From: Clostridium fermenticellae
GTDB taxonomy: Bacteria > Bacillota > Clostridia > Clostridiales > Clostridiaceae
Assembly: GCF_003600355.1 (NCBI RefSeq)
Contig: NZ_CP032416.1
Location: forward strand, 2,748,183-2,812,182
Reading direction: 5' to 3'
Length of the DNA stretch: 64,000 bases
Shown here: one piece after another, positions 9,489-19,164 of the stretch
Position numbering within the stretch: position 1 is the first letter of the stretch
How the letters are laid out: each line of letters starts with the position of its first letter
Notes under the pieces: model-generated
Databases searched by the model: none
The model's input: only the letters and a program-made list of their open reading frames with translations
Told to the model about the DNA's origin: nothing
Translations under genes and position numbers: made by a program

Positions 9489-10331
9489 TTATTCTGAATA
9501 CTCACCAATAATTCTAAACTTATTATATCTTTCTTCAAGTACTTCTTCTATTGGCTGTTTTTGGAGAATATCTATATTCTTAACTAAATGTTGCTTAATG
9601 GAAAGTGACATCTTGTTTAAATCCTTATGTGCACCACCAAAAGGTTCCTTTAGTACTTCATCTATTATTCCATAACTCTTTAAATCTGCTGCTGTTATTT
9701 TCATAACTTCAGCAGCTTCCTTTGCTTTTGAAGCATCCCTCCAAAGTATACTTGCAAAGCCTTCCGGTGATAATACTGAATATATGGCATTTTCAAGCAT
9801 CCAAACCTTATCTGCTACTGCAAATGCAAGTGCACCACCACTTCCACCTTCACCAATTACAATAGATATTATAGGTGTCCTGAGTGAAGACATTTCTAAC
9901 AAGTTTCTAGCTATTGCTTCACCTTCACCTCGTTTTTCCGCACCAGTACCACAAAATGCTCCCTGTGTATCTACAAAACATATTATAGGTCTTTTAAACT
10001 TTTCTGCCTGTTTCATAAGCCTCAGGCTTTTTCTATAACCTTCAGGATGAGATGAACCAAAATTTCTCTTGATGTTTTCTTTTGTATTTCTTCCTTTCTG
10101 ATTTCCAATTATGGTAACAGGTTTTCCTTCAAGAAGTGCTATACCTCCTACTACTGCCGGATCATCTGCAAAATATCTATCACCATGAAATTCTATAAAT
10201 GAGTCAAAAATTTTGTCAACATAATCTAGTGTGGTCGGTCTTTCTAACATTCTGGCCAAAGTTACTCTATCCCATGCAGACTTCCCATCAAATTTGCTTA
10301 TTATACGATGCACTTTTTCTAACTTTTCCAT
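9489..10331 (-). CDS. accA: Acetyl-CoA carboxylase carboxyltransferase subunit alpha
   Basis: AccA pairs with AccD to move the carboxyl group from carboxybiotin to acetyl-CoA, giving malonyl-CoA, the first committed step of fatty-acid synthesis. The 280-residue protein has the crotonase-like fold with [19 protein letters not shown], the [31 protein letters not shown] core and an [11 protein letters not shown] oxyanion loop. E. coli AccA is ~319 residues; the shorter form is usual in Firmicutes. The ATG follows AAGGAGC. It is the last gene of the acc/fab operon, 27 nt after accD. Confidence 0.97.
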   Translation of the reverse strand: MEKLEKVHRIISKFDGKSAWDRVTLARMLERPTTLDYVDKIFDSFIEFHGDRYFADDPAVVGGIALLEGKPVTIIGNQKGRNTKENIKRNFGSSHPEGYRKSLRLMKQAEKFKRPIICFVDTQGAFCGTGAEKRGEGEAIARNLLEMSSLRTPIISIVIGEGGSGGALAFAVADKVWMLENAIYSVLSPEGFASILWRDASKAKEAAEVMKITAADLKSYGIIDEVLKEPFGGAHKDLNKMSLSIKQHLVKNIDILQKQPIEEVLEERYNKFRIIGEYSE

Positions 10332-10358
10332 AACATAGCTCCTTTTCTAAAAAATATA

Positions 10359-11243
10359 CTAATTATTAACAACATGCATAAATAATATATTTTTTAATGT
10401 GATTTTTAGTTCCTTTCTAGGCACTATCTTATCTATAAAACCATGTTCTAGTAAGAACTCTGCTCTTTGAAACCCTTCTGGAAGTTTCTGTTTCGTAGTC
10501 TGTTCTATAACCCTCTTCCCGGCAAAACCGATTAACGCTCCCGGTTCAGAAATAATTATATCACCAAGCATAGCAAAGCTTGCGGTCACTCCACCTGTTG
10601 TAGGATCTGTAAGTACAGTTATATATAAAAGACCTTCATCACTAAATCTTTTTAAAGCCGCACTAACCTTGGCCATTTGCATAAGAGAAAACATGCCTTC
10701 CTGCATTCTAGCACCACCTGAAGTAGTAAATATAATTAAAGGTAATCTAAGATTGGTTGCTTTCTCAATCGCTCTCGTAATTTTTTCTCCAACTACAGAT
10801 CCCATACTTCCCATCATAAAAAAACTGTCCATTATGCAAACTACAATCTGTATTCCATCTATCTTACCTTTTCCTGTAACAACTGCTTCCTTTAACCCGG
10901 TACTATCTTTCATATTTTGTATTTTCTTTTCATAGTCCTTAAAATCAAGTGGATTTACAGTATTTATATTAGTATCAAATTCTTCAAAAGTATCTTTATC
11001 TATTATGAGCTTAATTCTTTCCTCTGGTGTCAGTCTAAAATGATATCCGCAGCTGCATACCTTATAGTTTTCTTTTAAATCATGATTATATAAAACACTG
11101 CCACATTTCTTACACTTAACCCACATACCATCTGGTATGCTGGGTTTATTTTCTAAATTAATATCTGAAGCATCAGATTTACCTTGTAAATTTTGTTGAC
11201 TTACAGTAATATATTTTGTTTTTTTAAACAAATTACCTATCAA
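10359..11243 (-). CDS. accD: Acetyl-CoA carboxylase carboxyltransferase subunit beta
   Basis: AccD is the zinc-ribbon partner of AccA in the carboxyltransferase. The catalytic part is intact ([19 protein letters not shown] region written here as [13 protein letters not shown], then [11 protein letters not shown] and [18 protein letters not shown]). The N-terminal zinc ribbon is odd: the first pair is CKKC, 15 residues follow, and the second pair is Cys-Ser-Cys instead of the usual CxxC, so one spacer residue is missing. Start is probably TTG at 11243 behind AGGAGG; length 294 is usual. It sits in the operon between accC and accA. Confidence 0.96.
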   Translation of the reverse strand: MIGNLFKKTKYITVSQQNLQGKSDASDINLENKPSIPDGMWVKCKKCGSVLYNHDLKENYKVCSCGYHFRLTPEERIKLIIDKDTFEEFDTNINTVNPLDFKDYEKKIQNMKDSTGLKEAVVTGKGKIDGIQIVVCIMDSFFMMGSMGSVVGEKITRAIEKATNLRLPLIIFTTSGGARMQEGMFSLMQMAKVSAALKRFSDEGLLYITVLTDPTTGGVTASFAMLGDIIISEPGALIGFAGKRVIEQTTKQKLPEGFQRAEFLLEHGFIDKIVPRKELKITLKNILFMHVVNN

Positions 11244-11281
11244 GAGTAGTTCGCCTCCTAATTTGAATAAATAAACGAGCT

Positions 11282-12631
11282 TTATTTATCAACCTTAAAC
11301 ATATTCTCAATAAACCTAGTATTATAATCTCCATCTATAAAATTCTTATTATTTATTAATTGAAATTGAAAATCTATATTAGTTTTTACGCCTTCTATTA
11401 TAAATTCACCTAATGCTCTTCTCATTTTGCAAATAGCTTCATCTCTATCCTTACCATAAACAACTAATTTCGCTATCATGGAATCATAGTAAGGTGGAAT
11501 AATATATCCAGAATATACTGCACTATCCACCCTAACATTAAATCCACCTGGAACATATAAATCTGTTACCTTACCAGGACATGGCATAAAGTTACGTTCT
11601 GGATCTTCTGCATTTATTCTGCATTCAATTGCATGTCCGTGAATTCTTACATCTTCCTGTGAAAAATCAAGCTTTTCTCCAGCTGCAATCTTTATCTGTT
11701 CCTTTATTAAATCTATACCAGTAATCATTTCAGTTATAGGATGTTCAACTTGAATTCTGGTGTTCATTTCCATAAAATAGAAGTCATTGTTTTTATCTAA
11801 TAAAAACTCTATTGTTCCAGCATTATTATAACTTACAGCCTTAGCCGCTTTTACCGCTGTATCCCCCATTTTTTGTCTTAAACTGTCCGTCATAACTGGG
11901 GATGGTGCTTCTTCAAGTACTTTTTGATTTCTTCTCTGCATGGAGCAATCTCTATCACCAAGATATACAATATTACCGTAGTTATCTCCAAGTATTTGTA
12001 TTTCTACATGCCTTGGATTTTGTATAAATTTCTCAACATATATACTTTCATCATCAAATGAAGCCTTTGCCTCTGCCTTAGCATTTTGATATGATTTTAA
12101 AAGTTCATTTTTCTCATATACTATTCTTATACCTTTCCCTCCGCCTCCAGCAGAAGCTTTTATCATAACCGGATAACCTATTTTTTCAACAATCTCTAAA
12201 AGCTCATCCTCATTCTTTATGGCACCATCTGATCCTGGAACTACCGGCACATTAGCTTTCTTCATTATATCTCTTGCATTTGACTTATTACCCATATTAT
12301 CAATACATTCAGGAGATGGTCCTATAAATGTAATATTACACTCTTTACACATACTAGCAAACTTGCTATTTTCGGACAGGAATCCGAATCCAGGATGTAT
12401 TGCCCCGGCCCCTGACAAAACAGTAGCACTTATTATATTTTTTATATTAAGATAACTATCCTTTGAAGCTGCGGGTCCTATACAAATTGCTTCATCTGCC
12501 ATTTGTGTATGTAATGCCTCCTTATCTGCTTCAGAATATACTGCTACTGTTTCAATACCCATTTCTCTACATGCTCTTATTATTCTAACTGCTATTTCTC
12601 CTCTGTTGGCTATTAATATCTTATTAAACAC
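11282..12631 (-). CDS. accC: Biotin carboxylase subunit of acetyl-CoA carboxylase
   Basis: AccC carboxylates the biotin on AccB, using ATP and bicarbonate. It has the biotin-carboxylase N-domain ([20 protein letters not shown]), an ATP-grasp core with [10 protein letters not shown], the EEAPSP segment and the active-site [12 protein letters not shown], then the C-terminal domain. I choose the GTG at 12631: it follows AGGTGAT at good spacing and gives [11 protein letters not shown], the usual family start. Alternatives are ATG at 12637 and GTG at 12640. The start overlaps the end of fabZ by 8 nt, which suggests translational coupling. Length ~450 is standard. Confidence 0.96.
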   Translation of the reverse strand: MFNKILIANRGEIAVRIIRACREMGIETVAVYSEADKEALHTQMADEAICIGPAASKDSYLNIKNIISATVLSGAGAIHPGFGFLSENSKFASMCKECNITFIGPSPECIDNMGNKSNARDIMKKANVPVVPGSDGAIKNEDELLEIVEKIGYPVMIKASAGGGGKGIRIVYEKNELLKSYQNAKAEAKASFDDESIYVEKFIQNPRHVEIQILGDNYGNIVYLGDRDCSMQRRNQKVLEEAPSPVMTDSLRQKMGDTAVKAAKAVSYNNAGTIEFLLDKNNDFYFMEMNTRIQVEHPITEMITGIDLIKEQIKIAAGEKLDFSQEDVRIHGHAIECRINAEDPERNFMPCPGKVTDLYVPGGFNVRVDSAVYSGYIIPPYYDSMIAKLVVYGKDRDEAICKMRRALGEFIIEGVKTNIDFQFQLINNKNFIDGDYNTRFIENMFKVDK

Positions 12632-13085
12632 TCTCATCACCTATTATTGCAAACATTATTTCAGCTTCTGCTGCCTTCTTATCCCCAACATAAGCTGTTC
12701 CCTTACCAAACCCCATCGGTCCTTTTACTTTAGTAATTTCCACCTCTAATCTCAAAGTATCTCCAGGTTCTACTTGTTTTCTGAATCTTGCCTTATTTAT
12801 TCCAGCAAATAGAGGTATTTTACCTTTAAACTTTTCCTGGCTTAAAATAGCTACTGCACCTGCTTGTGCCATTGATTCAATTATAAGTACTCCAGGCATC
12901 ACAGGCTTTTCAGGAAAGTGTCCCTGAAAGAAATTTTCATTTATAGTTACATTCTTATATGCTACAACTTTTTTACCTGGCTCCATGTACTTTACTTTAT
13001 CAATAAGCAAAAAAGGATATCTATGAGGTAATATTTCCTTTATTTCGTTTACTCCAAAATCAACATAGAATTCCGAATTATCCAT
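12624..13085 (-). CDS. fabZ: 3-hydroxyacyl-ACP dehydratase FabZ
   Basis: FabZ dehydrates 3-hydroxyacyl-ACP to trans-2-enoyl-ACP in each elongation round. The 153-residue hot-dog-fold protein shows the [11 protein letters not shown] motif and the catalytic pair His56 ([11 protein letters not shown]) and Glu70 ([11 protein letters not shown]). No fabA or fabM is seen nearby, so unsaturated fatty acids must be made by another route. It starts at ATG behind AAGGGGG, 49 nt after accB, and its last codons overlap accC. Confidence 0.97.
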   Translation of the reverse strand: MDNSEFYVDFGVNEIKEILPHRYPFLLIDKVKYMEPGKKVVAYKNVTINENFFQGHFPEKPVMPGVLIIESMAQAGAVAILSQEKFKGKIPLFAGINKARFRKQVEPGDTLRLEVEITKVKGPMGFGKGTAYVGDKKAAEAEIMFAIIGDESV

Positions 13086-13134
13086 TATTCTGCCCCCCTT
13101 ATAAATTTTGTTGTTATAGTTTAAACATGCCGTC

Positions 13135-13662
13135 CTATAAAGTCTTTATTTTAAACATAGGCTGACCATACTCAACCATTTGAGCATTTTCAACTAATAT
13201 ATCTACTACTTCACCATCTACATCGCTTTGTATCTCATTCATAAGTTTCATTGCTTCTACAATGCAAAGAGTATCTCCCTTCTTAACGCTGGAGCCCATG
13301 CTTACAAATGGATCCTTGTCTGGACCAGCTGAACTATAAAATGTTCCAACTATTGGTGCAGTTATCTCTTTTATATTTTTTTCATCTACTTCTTCGTGAC
13401 TTTTAATTTCAGCCTTTATATTTGTATCTTCCTTTGCAGTTTCTCTTTCCTTCTCATAAGAAGACATTTCATTACTTTCCTCACTTGAATCACATTGTAC
13501 TACTTTAGAAGGAGCAAAATTGGTTTCTTCTGGTCCACTTTCTCCCTCTTTTCTCATTGTTATAGAAACATCTTTCCAATTTACCTGTAAATATCCAATC
13601 TTTGAATTATCAACAGCATTTATCAATTCTTCAACTGATTTAAAATCAACATTACTCAACAT
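13135..13662 (-). CDS. accB: Biotin carboxyl carrier protein of acetyl-CoA carboxylase
   Basis: AccB carries the biotin that shuttles carboxyl groups from AccC to AccA/AccD. The 175-residue protein has a short N-terminal region, an acidic and lysine-rich linker (~residues 40-100) and a C-terminal biotinyl domain. The biotin-accepting Lys139 is in the EAMKLMNE motif. The start ATG overlaps the fabF stop (ATG and TAA share one base region at 13662), so the two genes are probably translationally coupled. The RBS GTGGAG lies within the end of fabF. Confidence 0.97.
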   Translation of the reverse strand: MLSNVDFKSVEELINAVDNSKIGYLQVNWKDVSITMRKEGESGPEETNFAPSKVVQCDSSEESNEMSSYEKERETAKEDTNIKAEIKSHEEVDEKNIKEITAPIVGTFYSSAGPDKDPFVSMGSSVKKGDTLCIVEAMKLMNEIQSDVDGEVVDILVENAQMVEYGQPMFKIKTL

Positions 13663-14903
13663 TACTCACTCCACTTTTTTAATAAAATTACTGCATTATG
13701 TCCTCCGAAACCTAACGAGTCAGACATAACATATTCTAGGTTAGCTTTTCTGCCCTTATTAGGAACATAATCCAAGTCACATTCTTCATCTGGAACTTTA
13801 TAACCTATTGTTGGAGGTATAAATCCATCATATAATGCCTTTAAAGCTATAACACCTTCAACAGCACCTCCTGCTCCAAGTAAATGTCCTATCATTGACT
13901 TAGATGAACTTATAGGAATTTTTTTTGCTATGTCCTCTCCAAATGCCCTTTTAATTGCAGCAGTTTCAAATTTGTCATTAACTGATGTGCCTGTTCCATG
14001 TGCATTTATGTATGAAACTTCGCCAGGATCTATATTGGCTTCTTTAATAGCAATTTCAATAGCCCTCGCTGCACCTTCACCATCTGGAGATGGTGAGGTT
14101 ATATGATATGCATCACAAGTAGAACCATATCCAACTAGTTCACCATATATTTTAGCTCCTCGTGCCTTAGCATGCTCCAAAGACTCAAGTATAAGTATTC
14201 CAGAACCTTCACCCATTACAAAACCATTTCTTTCCTTATCAAAAGGTATTGACGCCCTTAAAGGATCTGAACTCTTGCTTAAAGCTGTTAAAGAAGTAAA
14301 ACCCGCAATTGTTAACGGAGTTATCGCTGCTTCTGTTCCACCAGCTATCATAATATCTGAAATGCCATCTTTAATCATCCTGAAAGCTTCACCTATGCAG
14401 TTAGTTCCTGTAGCACAAGCAGTAACTATATTAGTGCAGGGTCCTTTAGCTCCAAATTTTATTGATATATTCCCTGCGGCCATATTACTTATGACCATAG
14501 GTATAAATAATGGATGTACTCTATTAGGTCCTCTTTCAATAAGTTTGATTTTTTCACTTTCTATATTTCCTATTCCACCTATACCGGATCCAACTATGAC
14601 TCCAAACCTTTCCTTATCGACTTTTTCTACATCAAGATCAGCATCTGACACTGCTTGAGCTGCCGCAGCTATAGCAAATTGACAGAATCTATCTAGCCTT
14701 CTTGCTTCTTTTTTTTCCATATAATCTTCCGGATTAAAATCCTTAACCTCGGCGGCTAATTTTGCCTTAAAGCCTTCTGTATCAAAGGACTTAATAAAAT
14801 CTATACCACATACACCATTCTTTATATTATTCCAAAATGTATCAGCGTCATTTCCAACTGGAGTTACTGCTCCTAGTCCAGTAATAACAACTCTTCTGTT
14901 CAT
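13662..14903 (-). CDS. fabF: Beta-ketoacyl-ACP synthase II
   Basis: FabF condenses malonyl-ACP with a growing acyl-ACP. The Cys-His-His triad is complete: Cys163 (VTACATGTN), His302 ([11 protein letters not shown]) and His340 ([13 protein letters not shown]), at almost the same positions as in E. coli FabF. I start at ATG 14903 ([11 protein letters not shown]), preceded by AAGGTGG, which gives 413 residues; the frame continues seven codons upstream. It follows fabG by 22 nt. In many clostridia an acyl carrier protein gene lies between fabG and fabF; there is no room for one here. Confidence 0.97.
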   Translation of the reverse strand: MNRRVVITGLGAVTPVGNDADTFWNNIKNGVCGIDFIKSFDTEGFKAKLAAEVKDFNPEDYMEKKEARRLDRFCQFAIAAAAQAVSDADLDVEKVDKERFGVIVGSGIGGIGNIESEKIKLIERGPNRVHPLFIPMVISNMAAGNISIKFGAKGPCTNIVTACATGTNCIGEAFRMIKDGISDIMIAGGTEAAITPLTIAGFTSLTALSKSSDPLRASIPFDKERNGFVMGEGSGILILESLEHAKARGAKIYGELVGYGSTCDAYHITSPSPDGEGAARAIEIAIKEANIDPGEVSYINAHGTGTSVNDKFETAAIKRAFGEDIAKKIPISSSKSMIGHLLGAGGAVEGVIALKALYDGFIPPTIGYKVPDEECDLDYVPNKGRKANLEYVMSDSLGFGGHNAVILLKKWSE

Positions 14904-14925
14904 ATTTTCACCCACCTTATCCAAA

Positions 14926-15672
14926 TTACATTAACATTCCACCATCTACATTTATAACCTGACCTGTAACATAGTCGGCTTGAGGCGATGCTAAAAAGCA
15001 TACTACATTTGCTACATCCTCCGGCATTCCAAACCTCTTAAGTGGAATTGTACTTAAAGTAGCATTTTTAGATTTCTCTGGTAAAACTTCTGTCATACTA
15101 GTCTTAATAAATCCAGGTGCAACTGCATTTACTGTTATTCCCCTCGATGCAAGTTCTTTTGCTACAGATTTCGTAACTCCTATTATTCCTGCTTTTGCTG
15201 CAGAATAATTAACCTGGCCAGCATTTCCTGATATTCCAACTACAGAAGATATATTTACAATTTTACCACTCCTCTGTTTGATCATTATAGGGCTCACATG
15301 CCTTGTGCAGTTAAATACACCTTTTAAATTTACTTGTATTACCTTATCAAAATCCTCCTCCTTCATTCTGAGGAGTAATCCATCTTTTGTTATACCAGCA
15401 TTATTTACAAGTATATCGACCGATCCAAAAAATTCATTAACTTTATTTATCATGTTTTTTGCATCTTCAAATATACTTACATCACCCTGAGCTTTAAATG
15501 CTCTTACACCTTTTCCTTCAATTTCTTTAATAAGAGCCTCTAATTCCTCACTATCTTTTCTGTAATTAACTGCAACATCTGCTCCCATCTCAGCTAATCT
15601 AAGACATATAGCTCTTCCTATCCCTCTTGCTCCTCCTGTTACAACTGCTACCTTTCCTTTTAATAGTTCCAT
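14926..15672 (-). CDS. fabG: 3-oxoacyl-ACP reductase
   Basis: FabG reduces 3-oxoacyl-ACP to 3-hydroxyacyl-ACP with NADPH. This 248-residue short-chain dehydrogenase has the cofactor motif TGGARGIG (residues ~12-19), NNAG at 90-93 and the catalytic Ser143, Tyr156 and Lys160 (YSAAK). The end GQVINVDGGMLM is typical of FabG. It lies 14 nt after fabD and 22 nt before fabF in the operon, and its product should be a cytosolic tetramer as in other FabG enzymes. Confidence 0.97.
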   Translation of the reverse strand: MELLKGKVAVVTGGARGIGRAICLRLAEMGADVAVNYRKDSEELEALIKEIEGKGVRAFKAQGDVSIFEDAKNMINKVNEFFGSVDILVNNAGITKDGLLLRMKEEDFDKVIQVNLKGVFNCTRHVSPIMIKQRSGKIVNISSVVGISGNAGQVNYSAAKAGIIGVTKSVAKELASRGITVNAVAPGFIKTSMTEVLPEKSKNATLSTIPLKRFGMPEDVANVVCFLASPQADYVTGQVINVDGGMLM

Positions 15673-15686
15673 TGTATCTCCCCATT

Positions 15687-16619
15687 CTATTTGAGTTTTT
15701 CTATTGCACCTTCGAGTGTACTCAAGTCTTGTATATTCAAAATCGTAAGCTTTCTATCTACTCTTTTTACAAATCCACTCAATGCCTTTCCTGGCCCTAC
15801 TTCAACAAATGTATCAATACCCATATCTATCATATTTCTTATAGTCTTTTCAAACAATACAGTACTCATAACCTGCTTTTTAAGATATGGTTTTACATCA
15901 TCAATACTATTTATAATTTCACCAGTTACGTTTGTAATAACCGGAATATTAAATTTTTGAAGTTGTATATTTTGAAGCTCTTTTTCAAGTTTATCTGCAG
16001 CAGGTCTTAGCATTGAAGTATGAAAAGGGCCACTTACTGAAAGTTTTACTGTTTTACGTGCTCCATTTTCCTTTGCCTTTTCACATGCAAGCTCAACTGC
16101 TTTTTCTTCTCCAGCAATTGCTATCTGACCAGGACAATTTAGATTTGCTATTTCAACTATACCGTAAGAGCTGCATTTTTCACATACCATTCTTAATGTC
16201 TCTTCATCTAGTCCTATAATTGCAGCCATAGCACCAATTCCAACTGGTACAGCCTCTTGCATGTACTTACCTCTTTTTTTGACAAGCTGTACTGCCTCTT
16301 TAAAATCTAACACCCCACTTGCAACAAGTGCCGAATATTCACCTAAACTTAGTCCAGCTGTAATATCAGCCTTGATCCCCTTTTGTAAAAGTGCTTTTAG
16401 AACCGCTATACTCATAGTTAAAACTGCCGGTTGGGTATTTTCAGTAATATCCAATGCACTTTTAGGTCCATCAAAGCACATCTTACTTATGGAAAAATTT
16501 AAAGCCTCATCTGCCTTATCAAATATATTTTTACAAACATCAATATTATCATATAATTCTTTGCCCATTCCAACATATTGTGCTCCCTGACCAGGAAATA
16601 AAAAAGCTATCTTACCCAT
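15687..16619 (-). CDS. fabD: Malonyl-CoA:ACP transacylase
   Basis: FabD moves malonyl groups from CoA to acyl carrier protein. The 310-residue protein starts with the typical AFLFPGQGAQYVGMG and has the nucleophile Ser91 in GLSLGEYSA and the partner His199 in SGPFHTSML. I use the ATG at 16619, six nt after AGGTGGG; the in-frame ATG at 16625 would touch that site. It lies between fabK and fabG, with 34 nt to fabK. Confidence 0.97.
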   Translation of the reverse strand: MGKIAFLFPGQGAQYVGMGKELYDNIDVCKNIFDKADEALNFSISKMCFDGPKSALDITENTQPAVLTMSIAVLKALLQKGIKADITAGLSLGEYSALVASGVLDFKEAVQLVKKRGKYMQEAVPVGIGAMAAIIGLDEETLRMVCEKCSSYGIVEIANLNCPGQIAIAGEEKAVELACEKAKENGARKTVKLSVSGPFHTSMLRPAADKLEKELQNIQLQKFNIPVITNVTGEIINSIDDVKPYLKKQVMSTVLFEKTIRNMIDMGIDTFVEVGPGKALSGFVKRVDRKLTILNIQDLSTLEGAIEKLK

Positions 16620-16653
16620 AAACATCCCACCTATATCTTGTATTTATATATTA

Positions 16654-17598
16654 TTACTTTTTTATCATACTTTCCATTCTATTTAAATCATCCTCAACTT
16701 CTGAAAATATTTCTCTTACTATTTCATCACAACTTTGTTCTTTATGTACAAGTCCTGCTATCTGTCCAGCCATAACAGATCCATTGTCAATGTCTCCGTC
16801 ACGGGCAGCCCTTGAAAGTGCACCTCTTCCCAGTTCCTCTAGCTTTTCTATAGATGCCCCATCTTTTTCTAAAAGCTTAAACTGTCTAGTAAGTCTATTT
16901 CTAAGCACACGTACAGGATGACCTGTTCCCGTTCCAGTGACTACTGTATCTATATCCTTGGCTTTTAAAACTCTTTCTTTATATTTTCCATGAACTGTAC
17001 ATTCATTTGCAACAAGAAATCTTGTACCTAGCTGTATTCCTTGAGCCCCAAGCATAAATGCTGCTGCTGCTCCTCTTCCATCTCCAATACCACCTGCAGC
17101 AACTACTGGTATATCTACAGCATCTACTACCTGGGGTACTAAAGTCATCGTTGTAAGTTCACCTATATGTCCTCCTGATTCACATCCTTCAGCAATTACT
17201 GCATCCACACCTGATCTCTGCATTCTCTTAGCAAGTGCAACCGATGCAACAACCGGTATAACCCTTATGGAATGTTTCTTCCACATATCTATATACTTTC
17301 CTGGATTCCCTGCACCTGTTGTCACTACCTTTACTCCTTCTTCACATGCCATCTTAGCAATGGTTTCTGCTGTTTCAGAAAGAAGCATTATATTTACTCC
17401 AAATGGTTTATCCGTAAGTTTTTTTGCTTTTCTTATTTCTTGTCTTACCCAATCTACAGGTGCATTACCCGTAATGATTCCAAGACCTCCTGCATTAGAT
17501 ACAGCAGCTGCTAAAGAACTGTCTGCAATCCATGCCATTCCTCCTTGGATAATAGGATACTTTATACCAAGCATCTCGGCAAATTTAGAATTAATCAT
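16654..17598 (-). CDS. fabK: Enoyl-ACP reductase II, FMN-dependent
   Basis: FabK catalyses the last reduction in each elongation round with FMN and NAD(P)H, replacing the unrelated FabI. The 314-residue TIM-barrel protein has the N-terminal YPIIQGGMAWIADSSLAAAVSNAGGLG, the AEGCESGGHIGE phosphate/flavin segment and AAGGIGDGRGAAAAFMLGA. FabK enzymes are insensitive to triclosan, so this organism may be too if no fabI exists elsewhere. Start ATG 17598 follows AGGAGG; the ATG at 17604 is too close to it. The gap to fabH is 98 nt, the largest in the operon. Confidence 0.95.
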   Translation of the reverse strand: MINSKFAEMLGIKYPIIQGGMAWIADSSLAAAVSNAGGLGIITGNAPVDWVRQEIRKAKKLTDKPFGVNIMLLSETAETIAKMACEEGVKVVTTGAGNPGKYIDMWKKHSIRVIPVVASVALAKRMQRSGVDAVIAEGCESGGHIGELTTMTLVPQVVDAVDIPVVAAGGIGDGRGAAAAFMLGAQGIQLGTRFLVANECTVHGKYKERVLKAKDIDTVVTGTGTGHPVRVLRNRLTRQFKLLEKDGASIEKLEELGRGALSRAARDGDIDNGSVMAGQIAGLVHKEQSCDEIVREIFSEVEDDLNRMESMIKK

Positions 17599-17696
17599 AG
17601 TCATTCCTCCTATATTCCTTTTGATAGTGCACTCTATATTCCACTAATCTTCCTACTTTATAGATCTTCTTATATTCATTTTTATTCATAAGAAGT

Positions 17697-18668
17697 TTAC
17701 CACTCAATTACCATACCACCATATGTAAGTCCGCCGCCAAAGCCTATTAAGAGTATTTTATCTCCTTGCTCTATTAAATGCTTTCTTACAATTTCATCTA
17801 ATGCTATTCCTATACTGGCAGCGGAAGTATTACCATATCTATCCAGGTTCAAATAAAACTTATTTTTATCTATTCCAAGTTCCCTGGCTGCGAATTCTAT
17901 TATTCTACAATTAGCCTGATGTGGAACTATATATTTTATATCTTTTTCAGTGCATCCAGCATCCTCAAGTAATTTTTTAACTCCATTTATTATTGTTTTT
18001 ACTCCAAACTTAAATATTTCTCTTCCATCCATAGTAGTCTTATGATTATCATTCGTGTTAGATTCAACATATAGGTTTTCTACAGGTACCGCCTTAGACA
18101 CTAAAAAACGGCCTTTACTACCAACAGACCCACTATATAAAGATAATATCTTATTTCGATCTGAAACAGTAACTACAGCAGCTCCAGCTCCATCTCCAAA
18201 TAATATACATGTACTTCTATCCGACCAATCTAATATTTTGGATAAAGTCTCAGCTCCTATAACCAATATAGTCTTTGAATATCCTGTTCTTATAAATTGA
18301 GAGGCAATATTTAATCCATATACGAATCCAGAACAAGCTGCAGATATATCAAAACAAGTTGCATTAACTGCACCTATTTTATCCTGTACAACACATGCTG
18401 TCGATGGAATAAAATTATCAGGTGTAGCTGTAGCAACTATAATGATATCTATTTCCTCTGGTTTTACATTAGCAGCTTTTAAAGCATTTAAAGCAGCTTT
18501 GGATGCCATACTGGATGTGTTTTCTCCCTCTGATATCCTTCTTTCCCTTATACCTGTTCTACTCTTTATCCATTCATCATTAGTTTCCACAACACACGAT
18601 AAATCATCATTACTAACAATTTTAGGAGGTACATAACTACCTGTACCTATTATTCTAACACTATTCAT
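17697..18668 (-). CDS. fabH: Beta-ketoacyl-ACP synthase III
   Basis: FabH starts fatty-acid synthesis by condensing an acyl-CoA primer with malonyl-ACP. The catalytic residues are Cys112 (SAACSGFVYG), His250 (VPHQANCRI) and Asn280 (YGNTSAAS); the last stretch FGGGLTYGGMVIEW is typical. Start ATG 18668 follows AAAGGAG and overlaps the end of the MarR gene by 8 nt, consistent with coupling. At 323 residues it has the usual length. Primer preference (acetyl or branched) cannot be judged from this. Confidence 0.97.
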   Translation of the reverse strand: MNSVRIIGTGSYVPPKIVSNDDLSCVVETNDEWIKSRTGIRERRISEGENTSSMASKAALNALKAANVKPEEIDIIIVATATPDNFIPSTACVVQDKIGAVNATCFDISAACSGFVYGLNIASQFIRTGYSKTILVIGAETLSKILDWSDRSTCILFGDGAGAAVVTVSDRNKILSLYSGSVGSKGRFLVSKAVPVENLYVESNTNDNHKTTMDGREIFKFGVKTIINGVKKLLEDAGCTEKDIKYIVPHQANCRIIEFAARELGIDKNKFYLNLDRYGNTSAASIGIALDEIVRKHLIEQGDKILLIGFGGGLTYGGMVIEW

Positions 18669-19137
18669 CACCATTCTCCTTTGAATTATTTCTTAGATCA
18701 TGCTTCAACTTAAAAAATCGGTTTAATTTTTCCAAAGACTTAATTAATACCTTCTCTTCTTCTTCCGTTATACCTTCTATGGTAGCATTAATCATATCAG
18801 AGTGAAACTCTTGATGAATCTTATAAGCAAGCATACCCTTCTGAGTTAACTTTATATAAACTACTCTTCTATCTTTTTGACTCCTGTTTCTTTCTGCATA
18901 TCCTTTTTTCTCGAGATGGTTTATAGCTGTTGTCAAGGTTCCAAGTGTTATATATAATTGGGATGCTACCTGACTCATACTTTTTGGCTTATCCATACCT
19001 ATAGCCTCAATTGTATGAATTTCATTAACAGATAAATCCTTAAATAATCCCGATTTAAGAGTTTTTTGTTCTATTCCCAATATATCATTAAAAGTATTAA
19101 CTAAAAGTTCGTTTAAAATATGTATAGATTTGCTCAA
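18661..19137 (-). CDS. fabT: MarR-family regulator of fatty-acid synthesis (FabT-like)
   Basis: A 158-residue winged-helix MarR protein placed second in the fab operon, where FabT sits in streptococci and related Firmicutes. FabT represses fab genes, with long-chain acyl-ACP as corepressor. The wHTH is visible as MSQVASQLYITLGTLTTAINHLEKKGYAERNRSQKDRRVVYIKLT in outline (helix-turn-helix then the DRR wing). Two TTTGAnnnTCAAA boxes sit on the operon promoter and are the likely target. I favour TTG 19137 as start, behind AGGAGTGAT; the upstream GTG at 19149 overlaps that site. Identity as FabT is by context and box. Confidence 0.88.
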   Translation of the reverse strand: MSKSIHILNELLVNTFNDILGIEQKTLKSGLFKDLSVNEIHTIEAIGMDKPKSMSQVASQLYITLGTLTTAINHLEKKGYAERNRSQKDRRVVYIKLTQKGMLAYKIHQEFHSDMINATIEGITEEEEKVLIKSLEKLNRFFKLKHDLRNNSKENGDE

Positions 19138-19164
19138 TTCATTGATCACTCCTGAATTTAAAGC

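Noticed and set aside
10669..17647. Many medium open frames on the plus strand within the acc/fab operon
   Set aside because: All lie opposite recognised genes and show hydrophobic shadow-like composition; none has family similarity.
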